Assembly (NCBI GenBank): GCA_022559985.1
Contig: JAFJTR010000227.1
Span: 1 to 10,665, forward strand
Length of the DNA: 10,665 nucleotides
DNA from: Parastagonospora avenae f. sp. tritici 18332-5
Lineage: Eukaryota; Ascomycota; Dothideomycetes; Pleosporales; Phaeosphaeriaceae
Reading direction: 5' to 3'
Numbering within the stretch: the stretch's first letter is position 1; the number at the start of each line of letters is the position of its first letter. The position numbers and the translations under genes are program-made. Of the stretch, positions 1 through 8,400 are shown piece by piece. The notes below the pieces were generated by a model that ran no database searches, was not told where the DNA came from, and worked only from the letters and a program-made list of their open reading frames with translations.

Positions 1-97
1 CTTACGTGCGAGAGCTGCCCCTGAGCTTACGCCCCCAAATCAAGCGTTACAAACAAGACTCATACCTACTTCTTTATAATGATGCGTGAGAGATAGA
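1..97 (+). repeat. Left arm of a perfect 97-bp terminal inverted repeat
   Basis: Bases 1-97 are identical, base for base, to the reverse complement of 10567-10663. Identity ends abruptly at position 98 (T here, G in the partner). The arm has no coding potential. It carries CTTACG twice (positions 1 and 26). The right end of the window has two further bases (10664-10665) beyond the partner of base 1, so the repeat may continue outside the window. No target-site duplication can be assessed because nothing precedes base 1. The family is not recognised. It could be a transposon end, one of two inverted copies of a dispersed repeat, or a repeat boundary at which an assembly stopped. Confidence 0.95.
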
Positions 98-409
98 TGC
101 TGCATATATGTCCACGTTCAGCTGCTCACAGAAGCGACCATGGTTTCCATTCCAATGATTTGTACGAGCAACATTCTCATCACAAGAGGCGTAGTGGCCA
201 CGCGCCAACGGCGGTCCACCAGCAAACATAAACTGAGATCTTGAGTGGTGTCGCTGATCCGTCTGAGCTGTGTGAGTATCTCCACCAGTATGTCGTATGG
301 TAGATTTTAAAGATTTTGAATGGAATCGTAAAGTTTGTGATAACGCTGAGGTTACCTCACCGCGCACCAAGTCGTCTTATGTACGAAGCATTTATCGTTC
401 CAAGCCCCG

Positions 410-432
410 GCTAGACAGGTTTCCGGTCTAGC
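410..432. repeat. Short perfect hairpin
   Basis: GCTAGAC at 410-416 is followed by a 9-nt loop and its exact reverse complement GTCTAGC at 426-432. It lies about 210 bp beyond the stop codon of the leftward gene, so it could sit in or after that gene's 3' end. No function can be assigned, and a 7-bp stem can arise by chance. Confidence 0.45.
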
Positions 433-505
433 TCCCGAGATCCTGAGCCATTTGTAGGTACAAGGTGGATCTGTCCATCGAATGAACGCTCCGTGCATGT
501 CAAGT

Positions 506-517
506 CTACCTAGGTAG
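506..517. repeat. 12-bp palindrome CTACCTAGGTAG
   Basis: CTACCTAGGTAG is a perfect palindrome, overlapped on its right by AGGTAGTACCT, which is symmetric about a central G. Palindromes of the CCTAGG type occur widely in ascomycete intergenic DNA (from memory). Its role here is unknown. Confidence 0.45.
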
Positions 518-640
518 TACCTATGGCCTTGACTCTTTTGCACTTTGACTTTCCTGAGGGAGACTAATACGAAACGGATCGAGTATGAAGGTACTTTCCT
601 AAAGTGAACGCAGAAACCTACCAAAACTCGCTCTAAAAAT

Positions 641-1195
641 CTACCTCTGCCCTCCATCGCCCACACTCTCTCCCTCTTCCCCCCTCAAACTAGGCATCAA
701 CCTCATCTCCTCCTCAATTTCCACCACCCTCTCTTCCCAACTCCCCACATCCCCACCCTGACTCTTCATCTCCCCTCCCACCTTTTCCGCCTCCTCCCTC
801 TCCCTCTCCAACCTCCCCCACCTCCTCCCCTCCCCCTCCCACGCAAACAACAACTCCACAATCTTCTTCTGCACATGACTCGTCACCATCGGTACCTCAT
901 GTGCAAACCCCCTCCCAATTGCCGCTGTATTGACTTCCGGCGCGAGTACACCATTCTTGACCAGCGCTTTGTGTATCGCCGCAGCGGTTTTGGGCGATGT
1001 GGTGATGCCGGCGTGGATGAAGGCTTCGGGCGAGAGGTGCAGGAAGTTGGGTTGGGTCAGTTGGTGGGCAAAGACGGCGTCGAGGGAGGTGGGGAGCAGG
1101 GAGGTGGAGATGGGGGTGGGGGCGGCGTTGGGGATGGCGTTGCGGGCGAAGCGGGTGAAGGAGAAGTGGATGGAGCCGTCGGTGGATTTGAACAT
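641..1195 (-). CDS. Hypothetical protein, 184 aa, charged C-terminal half
   Basis: I do not recognise the family. The single-exon frame starts at 1195 with an A at -3 (AAAAATGTTC on the coding strand) and ends at a TAG at 641-643. Residues 1-35 are poor in acidic residues and hold Ser, Thr, Arg, Phe and Pro, which would fit a mitochondrial targeting peptide but is not proof. Residues about 37-82 look like a compact helical module (LSPEAFIHAGITTSPKTAAA at 54-73), vaguely like a SAM-type helical domain. Residues about 105-184 are very rich in Glu, Arg and Gly and may form a coiled helix followed by a disordered tail. Support for a real gene comes from the ordered protein composition and from the same C-to-G shift along the coding strand seen in its neighbours: plus-strand 1081-1140 has 39 G and 5 C, while 721-840 has 77 C and 2 G. 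The glycine-rich opposite-strand frames over it are shadows of that composition. Confidence 0.7.
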   Translation of the reverse strand: MFKSTDGSIHFSFTRFARNAIPNAAPTPISTSLLPTSLDAVFAHQLTQPNFLHLSPEAFIHAGITTSPKTAAAIHKALVKNGVLAPEVNTAAIGRGFAHEVPMVTSHVQKKIVELLFAWEGEGRRWGRLEREREEAEKVGGEMKSQGGDVGSWEERVVEIEEEMRLMPSLRGEEGESVGDGGQR

Positions 1196-1876
1196 TTTTG
1201 GGGATGTAGCTGTCGAGGATATGTATGCGTATGGTTTCAGTTCTGGGGTGCGGAAGTTCGAGGGTGTTATTTGTACGTCGATGTGGATGACTGATATGGG
1301 AGGAGTGGTTGTGTAGGAGATGCGTGCGCGAATACTGCGTTACTATTGATCGTGTGCTTTGTTCGTAAATGCGGCTGTGCCCATGTAGGTGGTCAGCGCT
1401 AGTGCGGGCGTAGTTGCATCATTATGCCTATCAAGTAGTCGTTGGTTGGCTGAATACAGGTTATTCCGTCTTCGAAGCTCGCTTAGATGGTGACAGCCAA
1501 AAGCTTGACCGACTTCAACGAAGCTTCGACAACGCTTGTTCGTTTTGATACATTTCGATGCCCTACTCAGGCGTTGATTAGATGTAGACTAGCCCACTAT
1601 TCCTTATGCCCACGGAAACGAAGAATTTGCGTATCACATGCAAGCTCTGCGTAGCACACAAAGCATGAGTACGTCAGTCCTCGCAATTCAGCCTCGCTTA
1701 CAGGTAGTACATTCCCACATGCAATTGCAGTACTCGCTTGTTGCCACAAGTATCACTTTGCTAGATAGACATTCCCGATTCAGCACAGCTGAAGATACTC
1801 ATATATACTCACCATCGACCTCAAGTCAAGCTTTGCACTTTTGATACCCTTCTCTTTGCATCCGAATACGACTCTC
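1196..1876. promoter_or_regulatory. Intergenic: promoter of the hypothetical gene and 3' region of the paraoxonase-like gene
   Basis: Both flanking genes run leftward, so the left part should carry the 5' leader and promoter of the 641-1195 gene and the right part the transcript end of the paraoxonase-like gene. The one sizeable open frame (1638-1844) encodes no recognisable protein and is treated as chance. A 10-bp palindrome CGAAGCTTCG lies near 1519-1528. No clear TATA or paired CCAAT arrangement was found, and no RNA gene. Confidence 0.5.
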
Positions 1877-3294
1877 TCATTTTGGATCGCAAACCACCAG
1901 GAACGGATGAATCGCAGCTAGAACCCCAGTCAGCATGTCATCACTCAAAGGACACTTTGCACACTTACCACCAATGAATAACCTTCCAGTCTTGACATCA
2001 TGCCTGACACTTGTCGCCCCACTAATGATCTTCCCAGTCCTATCCTCCACAACCTTCTCAACCCGATAATCCACCTTCTCCCTCTCTACATCCACCGTCT
2101 TGCGAATGCGCAGAACACTGCTCGGCGCATCGACGTTCAGCGGATCATGCAGGCCTTTGAGCGCAGCGCGAAAGTCCGGGAAGCCGGCCACGTACAAATC
2201 GCCATTCGCGTCGGGCGAAATGTTGTCGAGCGGCATGCCGGTGTGAATCGTGTCGATGAGCTGCAGCTTGTTGGACGGAGTTAGTGCGTAGACGCGGATC
2301 TGGCCGTCTATGGTGCTGGGCACGTAGATCAGGTTGTCGAAGCCGCGAGTTAGACCGTTGGGGAATTTGAGACCGGGTTTGGGGAAGACGGAGAGCGCTT
2401 TGTTTAGGTATTCCTTGTACAAGGGCTCTGGGTTTTTGGCTGCGAGGGGAAGCTCGGTGTCGGCCTCAGCGCCGGTGACGGCGATGTGGCATTCACTGTT
2501 GAGGTTACAGAATGAGACGGTGCCGCCGCCGATGATGGGGTCGAGTTCTCGTCGCCATCCGATTTTGGTGGAGTGGTCGTTGGTCACGAGGAAATCTCCC
2601 GCGCCCAAAACAGCAATACGGTTAGGCGTGAATACCTCAGGCGACCAGATCGTCCATACATGGCGCATGACATCCGCTCCGCGCTTCATCTCGAAGACAT
2701 CGATGGTAGAGTTGGCGCCGACTGCAGTTGCATCGATGTAGTTATTGAACGGCCCAACCGGGGGGCGTTCATTGACTAAGTAGAACTGGATAGTATCGCC
2801 ATCCAGGATCTCCGCATCGAAGCCTAAGAGGTCCAAAGAATCATCGCCTTCACCTCGTGCTCCGGAATAACCAATAGGCTTGATAGCGCGCACATTGTAC
2901 AATCCATCAACACCCGGCTCGTCAATGTCAAGAGCAATTAACTCCGATCCCTTACGACCAGTAACATTCAACTTGCCAATCCTACCATCGTCAGCCACAT
3001 TCCACATCAATCCTCATGTTAATAAACTCACGCCTGCCTCCACGCCCCAATGCCCTCCGTAGTCGAACACGCGGCATACAGCACCCGCGCCTCATCATCC
3101 AGCCACAAATCCTCACACGCCTCCAACTTTGGATGCACGACGCGCTTGCACTCGAACGGAAAGTCCTCGATGTCCTGGATCACGCGACCAAGGCCCAGCG
3201 TCGTGCTGAACAGTTCGCGCAGGAAGAATTGGTAGAATGTCGCGCCCCAGGCAACGACGAGCGCGTAGTAGATTTGCTTGCCTGTGCCCGGCAT
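1877..3294 (-). CDS. Paraoxonase/arylesterase-like protein, 455 aa, two exons
   Basis: The coding sequence is complement(1877..2981, 3032..3294). Splicing joins the exons in frame through a split Ala codon (residue 88). Residues 8-25 form a hydrophobic segment without an obvious cleavage site, so it is probably an N-terminal anchor, as in mammalian PON1. The rest fits the six-bladed calcium-binding beta-propeller of the family. By comparison with PON1 recalled from memory, likely calcium ligands are E61/D62 (PON1 E53/D54), N222 in VTNDH (N168), N296 in FPNGL (N224) and D340/N341 in LDNIS (D269/N270). C49 and C452, four residues from the end (VVCDPK), match the conserved PON1 disulfide C42-C353. 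The position of catalytic H115 is Glu (VNERP instead of VNHPD), and that of H134 is apparently Ser. The substrate is therefore unknown, and lactonase or arylesterase activity should not be assumed. Start choice: ATG at 3294 directly precedes the anchor. It is transcribed divergently from the HAD gene. Confidence 0.9.
2982..3031 (-). other. 50-nt intron of the paraoxonase-like gene
   Basis: On the coding strand it begins GTGAGT and ends GGTAG, with branch-point-like CTGAC about 10 nt before the acceptor. Removing it joins two frames that each carry half of the propeller protein and would otherwise meet a TGA immediately after the donor. Codon phase is 2 at the donor, restoring an Ala codon. 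Confidence 0.9.
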
Positions 3295-3786
3295 TTTGAA
3301 TGCGTGAGGTGTGGAAGTGAGTAGATGATGTGAAGGTGAGAGATGAGGTGTGATGTGAGGTTGGAAAAGGACTGGGGTGCTGGCCACTCGATGGGGTATA
3401 GCGGGTTGGATTTGTATCAGGCCTCCCGAGGCAAGTACATCGCGCACGTGGGGCTAGTGTGGAGAAGGCATCTTGGCTTCACTTTTTACACCGCGTCGAT
3501 CAGCATTCTAATTGAAGACGATGATTGTCTCGCGGAGTAGTGAGGATGGGTTGGTGCTACGTCATGGGCTTTCCTAGTTTGGACACCCGGACATGCGGGG
3601 ACATCAACATGTACTTAGCCTAGATAGATATGAGCAACTATTGAGTATCCAACACCAATTATCCGATCAATCGCAAGATCTACCAATTCTGAATTTGCCA
3701 GCCGTTTGAATTTGAAACTCGCCTCAAATCCACGGCCTCATCATCACCAGCACCATTAAGAGATTTTCCACTCCCCACTACACACA
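3295..3786. promoter_or_regulatory. Divergent promoter between paraoxonase-like and HAD genes
   Basis: The 492-bp gap separates two start codons pointing away from each other, so both promoters lie here. CCAAT boxes occur on the plus strand at 3655-3659 and 3683-3687, 28 bp apart and 100-132 bp before the HAD start, a normal position for the fungal CCAAT-binding complex. GGACA appears three times at 3581, 3589 and 3599, and might be an operator-like cluster or chance. A C/A-rich leader (CCACTACACACA) precedes the HAD ATG. A plus-strand open frame at 3343-3540 has no protein character. Confidence 0.6.
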
Positions 3787-4515
3787 ATGGCCCCCTCAGC
3801 ATCCTTCGACGTAATCGGCACCTGCTTCTCCTTCACCGCCCCCATCTCCACCATCCAAACCCGTCTGGGCCCCAAACTCACCACCGCCGCCGTAGACCCC
3901 AAAACGCTCTTCTTCGCATGGTTCTACGCGGCCCAGCGTGACTTCACCTACGTGTCCATGGCCGGCTCCTACATCCCCATCGCCACAATTCTCAAATCGA
4001 CATTCCGACGCGCATGTCGCATTGTGGACCTACCCGCTGACGCCGTCACCGATGAAGATCTCGATGCGGTGATGAAAGCGTTCAAAAGTATGGGGCCGCG
4101 CGAGGGCTTGAAGGGGTGTTTTGACGGTCTGAGAGAAGCAGGATGGGATGTTTACGGCGTGACGAACGGGGGAAGTGAGACTTCGCTCGCGTATTATCAC
4201 AACGCCAACATCGAGCTTGATGCTGAGCACTTGTTATCCTGCGACGCGATTAATATTGCGAAGCCAGATGTTAGGGTGTATGAGAATGCGAACAAGCATT
4301 TGAGTTCTCGGGATGCGGGTGATGGGCAGGGGGAGAGGTGGTTTGTGGCGGCGCATGCATGGGATTTGATCGCTGCGAGGAAAGCCGGGTTTAAGACGGC
4401 GTATTTGGACTTTGAGGAACATGATCCCGTGACGGAGGTTTTTGGGGAGTTTGATCTGTATGCGGGGAGCATGGGGGAGTTGGTGGAGAAGTTGAAGGGG
4501 GTGGGGAGGAAGTGA
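3787..4515 (+). CDS. HAD-superfamily hydrolase, haloacid dehalogenase type II-like, 242 aa
   Basis: The single-exon gene starts at an ATG with A at -3 and ends with TGA. All four HAD motifs are present in order: nucleophile D8 in FDVIGT (motif I), T126 in VTNGGSE (motif II), K159 in KPDVRVYE (motif III), and D193 in VAAHAWDL (motif IV). The alpha-helical cap lies between motifs I and II, about residues 20-100. Length and the HAWDL motif fit the (S)-2-haloacid dehalogenase group, which in bacteria replaces the halogen of 2-haloalkanoic acids with OH through an aspartyl ester. By a remembered alignment with Pseudomonas L-DEX, the halide-binding Arg41 falls at Tyr47 here, with an Arg at 51 nearby, so dehalogenase activity is uncertain. 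It could act on another small organic acid or phosphate ester. No signal peptide or membrane segment is visible, so a cytosolic location is likely. The coding strand moves from C-rich (3781-3900: 59 C, 17 G) to G-rich (4381-4500: 50 G, 13 C). Confidence 0.9.
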   Translation: MAPSASFDVIGTCFSFTAPISTIQTRLGPKLTTAAVDPKTLFFAWFYAAQRDFTYVSMAGSYIPIATILKSTFRRACRIVDLPADAVTDEDLDAVMKAFKSMGPREGLKGCFDGLREAGWDVYGVTNGGSETSLAYYHNANIELDAEHLLSCDAINIAKPDVRVYENANKHLSSRDAGDGQGERWFVAAHAWDLIAARKAGFKTAYLDFEEHDPVTEVFGEFDLYAGSMGELVEKLKGVGRK

Positions 4516-5051
4516 GCGGGCTGCTTGAAATGGAGGTGTTGAATTTCATGATGTAAATTTACAGAGCTAAACATTGCGTACATGTACTGTTAGTGAAGGT
4601 TGCTGCACCGGAACACCTAAGTATTCGGCACTAAGTCCTTTCTGTCACAACTCTTGTATTTGCTAATGGAGAATCGACACTTCGCTTTGAAATTACCCGA
4701 TTGGGAAGGTTGGCTAAACCTACGGCTCCCACACGACCTCAGGACTGCGATTATGACTGCAAACATGAATTCTAACATGGTCGCAATTTGATGAATCGAG
4801 GCGCACTTCAGAGTATGTATTCCGCGCGATACATACATCTCCGTTGTGTCTTCCAAGCTCTGTTCTTGAGATCTTGGCATGTGAATATGCCATCTCACAC
4901 AAGACGAACGACATCGAAAGTATCCTTGACACGCCGCAACATGCCCTTCGAGCATTCGAGCCGTCTGTGTTCTTCCTTCCAACTAGATCTATACATGACC
5001 TCCTTTGATCTCCAGCTAGCATGCACACCAAGAGCCCTTCCCGTTCCAAGG

Positions 5052-5063
5052 CATCACGTGATG
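5052..5063. promoter_or_regulatory. Palindromic E-box CATCACGTGATG
   Basis: This perfect 12-bp palindrome is centred on CACGTG, 271 bp before the SPF1 start codon. CACGTG is the core site of bHLH factors such as Cbf1 and of some SREBP-type regulators. SPF1 mutants are known for sterol and ER-stress phenotypes, so a bHLH site would make sense, but that link is inference. Confidence 0.4.
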
Positions 5064-5097
5064 TGGGAGACTGTACCTTCCAAGATTCTTGCCACCA

Positions 5098-5104
5098 TGA
5101 CTCA
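5098..5104. promoter_or_regulatory. TGACTCA, a Gcn4/CpcA-type bZIP site
   Basis: This exact TGACTCA heptamer lies 230 bp before the SPF1 start. It is the consensus for Gcn4/CpcA and AP-1-like bZIP factors. A 7-bp match is expected by chance every several kilobases, so only its promoter position makes it notable. Confidence 0.3.
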
Positions 5105-5254
5105 GGAGAGATTGATGATAGGACCGCTGTACTAATGAACACGCAAAGGACACATGTATTGTAGTAATGGTCTTCGTGAATGTTCTAAGCATAGGCTGCC
5201 GCTAATACGAAGTAGTAGCTAGCGGCGACCGGGGGAACAGCAGCCGACAATGCG

Positions 5255-5476
5255 ATGGCGACGAAAGTGGCATCTCGGGAATTCTTCAGATTCGACCATC
5301 AGCGAACAACCCCAGACACGACGCGACATCACCATGGCGCCGCTTGTCGACAACCCGCAGATCAAGCACGCGAGCCTGTACAACCCGCTGCCGCTGCAGC
5401 TGCACACGTACATCTGGCCGTTCTTAATAATATGGCCCGCCTGGTCCGCCATCTACCTGTCGCCCACGCGCTATGA
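5255..5476 (+). other. Overlapping upstream ORF before SPF1 (uncertain)
   Basis: ATG at 5255 has G at -3 and G at +4 and opens a 73-codon frame out of phase with SPF1, ending at 5476, well inside the SPF1 coding region. If the transcript starts upstream of 5255, scanning ribosomes could be captured here and miss the main start at 5334. A second ATG at 5250 is in frame with SPF1 and would add 28 residues. The peptide has no recognisable features, so any role would be regulatory. Confidence 0.3.
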
Positions 5477-8400
5477 GACATACATCCAGTCGTCGGAATG
5501 GACGTTTGTGTGGGTGGCCGGCATCCTCACCTTCCAATCGCTGTTCTGGCTCATGACCAAGTGGAACGTTAACCTCAAGAGCGCCTTCACCACGACACCC
5601 GCCAGCGACGTGCGCAGCGCCCAGCTCATCAAGGTGCAGCCCATCGCCAACGCGGGCGCTGCTGAAATTGTGCCCCTGGTGCGCGACACGGTGGGCGGCA
5701 AACAGAACCTCTCCTTCCTCTTCCAGAAGCGACGTTTTCTCTACGACGCCGACAAGGGCTCCTTCGCCCCGCTCGCCTACGCCCTCGACACCGACGAGAA
5801 GCCCCTGCTCAAGACGTTCCAGCAGACGCAGGGCCTCACCACGCAGGCCGAGATTGAGCGGCTGCAGCAGCACTATGGCGACAACTCGTTCGACATCCCC
5901 GTCCCGTCCTTCACCGAGCTGTTCCAGGAACATGCCGTCGCGCCGTTCTTCGTCTTCCAGATATTCTGTGTTGGGTTGTGGATGCTGGACGAATACTGGT
6001 ACTACTCACTGTTTACCCTCTTTATGCTGGTCATGTTTGAGAGCACCGTCGTGTGGCAGCGCCAGAGGACCCTGACCGAGTTCCGCGGCATGAGCATCAA
6101 GCCCTACGAGCTGCTCGTATACAGACAGAAGAAGTGGCAGGAGATTCTGAGCGACAAGCTGCTGCCCGGCGACGTGGTCAGCGCGGGCAGGACCAAGGAG
6201 GACTCTGGCGTCGCATGCGATATGCTGCTGCTCGAGGGCTCTGCGATTGTCAACGAGGCTATGCTGTCGGGCGAAAGTACCCCCGTGCTCAAGGAGTCGG
6301 TGCAGCTGCGTCCTGGTGACGCGCCCATCGAGCCCGAGGGTCTGGACAAGAACGCCTTCCTCTGGGGTGGCACCAAGGTCCTACAGGTGTCGCATGGCAA
6401 CGACGCGGAAGACGACATGGGCACCATCAGGAGGCTTTCATCTGGTGTTCCCCCGCCACCGGACAAGGGCGCCATCGCTGTGGTGGTCAAGACCGGCTTC
6501 GAGACCAACCAGGGCAGCCTCGTCAGGACCATGATCTACGCCACCGAGCGCGTCTCCGCCAACAACGTCGAGGCGCTGCTCTTCATTCTCTTCCTTACCG
6601 TCTTCGCCGTGGCCGCTTCCTGGTACGTCTGGAAGGAGGGTGTTAAGCTCGACCGCCAGCGCAACAAGCTCCTCCTCGACTGTGTCTTGATTGTCACCAG
6701 CGTTGTCCCGCCTGAGCTGCCCATGGAGCTTTCCCTCGCTGTAAACACCAGTCTGGCTGCCCTCAGCAAGTACGCCATCTTCTGTACCGAGCCATTCCGC
6801 ATTCCCTTCGCTGGACAGGTCGATGTAGCCTGCTTCGACAAGACTGGTACACTGACTGGTGAAGATTTGGTGGTCGATGGTATCGCCGGTCTCTCGCTCG
6901 GTCAGAGTGGCGCCAAGGCTAGCGCAGACGGTGCACACACCGATCTCACCAAGCTCACTGATGTGGCCACTGAAACTACTCTCGTTCTCGCTACTGCCCA
7001 CGCCCTCGTCAAGCTTGATGAGGGCGACATTGTCGGAGAGCCCATGGAAAAGGCCACGCTCCAGTCTCTTGGCTGGAAGGTTGGTGTCAAGGACATGCTC
7101 ACAGCCGCTACCACCACCGCAAAGTCTCACGCCGAACTCGTCCAAATCCGCCGCCGTTTCCAATTCTCATCTGCTCTCAAGCGTCAAAGTTCCGTCGCTA
7201 CCGCCATTGTCAACAGCAAGACTGGAAAGAAGGTCCGAAGCACGTTTGTTGGTGTGAAGGGTGCGCCCGAGACTATCCGCAAAATGCTTGTCAACACACC
7301 GCCCAACTACGAAGAGACCTTCAAGCACTTCACCCGGAATGGTGGTCGTGTCCTTGCCCTCGCTTACAAGTTCCTTTCCGAAGACGGCGAGTGGGGCCAG
7401 AACCGCATCAACGATCTCAAGCGTGAGCAGGTCGAGTGCGACTTGCACTTTGCCGGTTTCTTGGTCCTCCAATGTCCGCTCAAGGATGATGCCAGGGACG
7501 CTGTGCGCGCTCTGAACGAATCTAGCCACCGTGTTGTAATGATTACTGGTGACAACCCGTTGACGGCTGTACACGTCGCCAAGCAGGTTGAGATTGTCGA
7601 TCGCGACTGCTACATCCTGGATGCCCCTGAGAATGACGATTCTGGCGAGAAGCTGGTCTGGCGCTCAGTGGACGACAAGATCAATATCCCCGTCGACCCT
7701 GCCAGCCCTCTTGACCCCAAGATTATCGAAGACAAGGACATTTGTGTCACTGGCTACGCTCTCTCCAAGTTCTCTGGTCAAGCTGGCTGGAAGCAGATCC
7801 TGCGATACGCCTGGGTATATGCTCGTGTCTCACCGAAGCAGAAAGAGGAGATTCTTCTTGGTCTCAAGGACATGGGCTACACAACACTCATGTGTGGTGA
7901 CGGTACCAACGACGTTGGCGCGCTCAAGCAAGCTCACATTGGTGTTGCTCTTCTGAACGGTACCCGCGAGGATCTGGACAAGATTGGCGAGCACTACCGC
8001 AACACCAAGATGAAGGAAGTTTACCAGAAGCAGTGCGACCTGATGAAGCGTTTCAACCAGCCTCAGCCTCCTGTTCCTGTCATGATCGCCCACCTCTTCC
8101 CACCTGGTCCTACCAACCCTCACTACGAGAAGGCAATCGAACGCGAATCCAAGAGGAAGGGCTTTGTCGCTCCCGCAATCGAGAACGGTGCTTCTAATGG
8201 CTCTACAGCTGTCGCAGCCCAAGAACCCGAGAAGAACAAGAACCAGCAGCAGGCCCAGAACATGATGGCGCAAATGCAAGAGAAGATGATGATGGGCGAA
8301 ATGGACGACCTTGCCAATGAACCACCTACGATCAAGCTTGGTGATGCCTCTGTTGCTGCGCCATTCACCTCCAAGCTTGCCAACGTTGTTGCCATCCCCA

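Larger units (their letters stand above)
98..640. other. Non-coding stretch between the left repeat arm and the first gene
   Basis: Short open frames here have no recognisable protein character and are probably chance. The stretch probably holds the 3' untranslated region of the leftward gene that ends at 641. Two small symmetric elements stand out: a hairpin at 410-432 and a 12-bp palindrome at 506-517. I see no tRNA-like or transposase-like sequence. Confidence 0.6.
4516..5333. promoter_or_regulatory. Intergenic: HAD 3' region and SPF1 promoter/leader
   Basis: The left part should hold the HAD transcript end. It contains 10-bp palindromes GTAAATTTAC (4553-4562) and GTACATGTAC (4578-4587). 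The right part should hold the SPF1 promoter, with a perfect CATCACGTGATG palindrome at 5052-5063, TGACTCA at 5098-5104, and upstream ATGs at 5250 and 5255. Several overlapping open frames of 115-140 codons on both strands (4617-5142) have mixed low-quality composition and match nothing I know. They are treated as chance. Confidence 0.55.

Noticed and set aside
875..1316. Two glycine/valine-rich plus-strand open frames opposite the hypothetical gene
   Set aside because: Their composition comes from the G-rich strand opposite the C-rich 5' end of the leftward gene. No domain is visible and they overlap its most protein-like part.
4617..5142. Overlapping open frames of 115-140 codons on both strands between HAD and SPF1
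   Set aside because: They overlap one another in several frames, have cysteine/serine-rich chance-like composition and no family resemblance. The stretch is better read as promoter.
6438..7163. Long antisense open frame (241 codons) inside SPF1
   Set aside because: It is the mirror of strongly biased SPF1 codons. The plus frame carries the conserved P-type ATPase core here, and the antisense protein resembles nothing.
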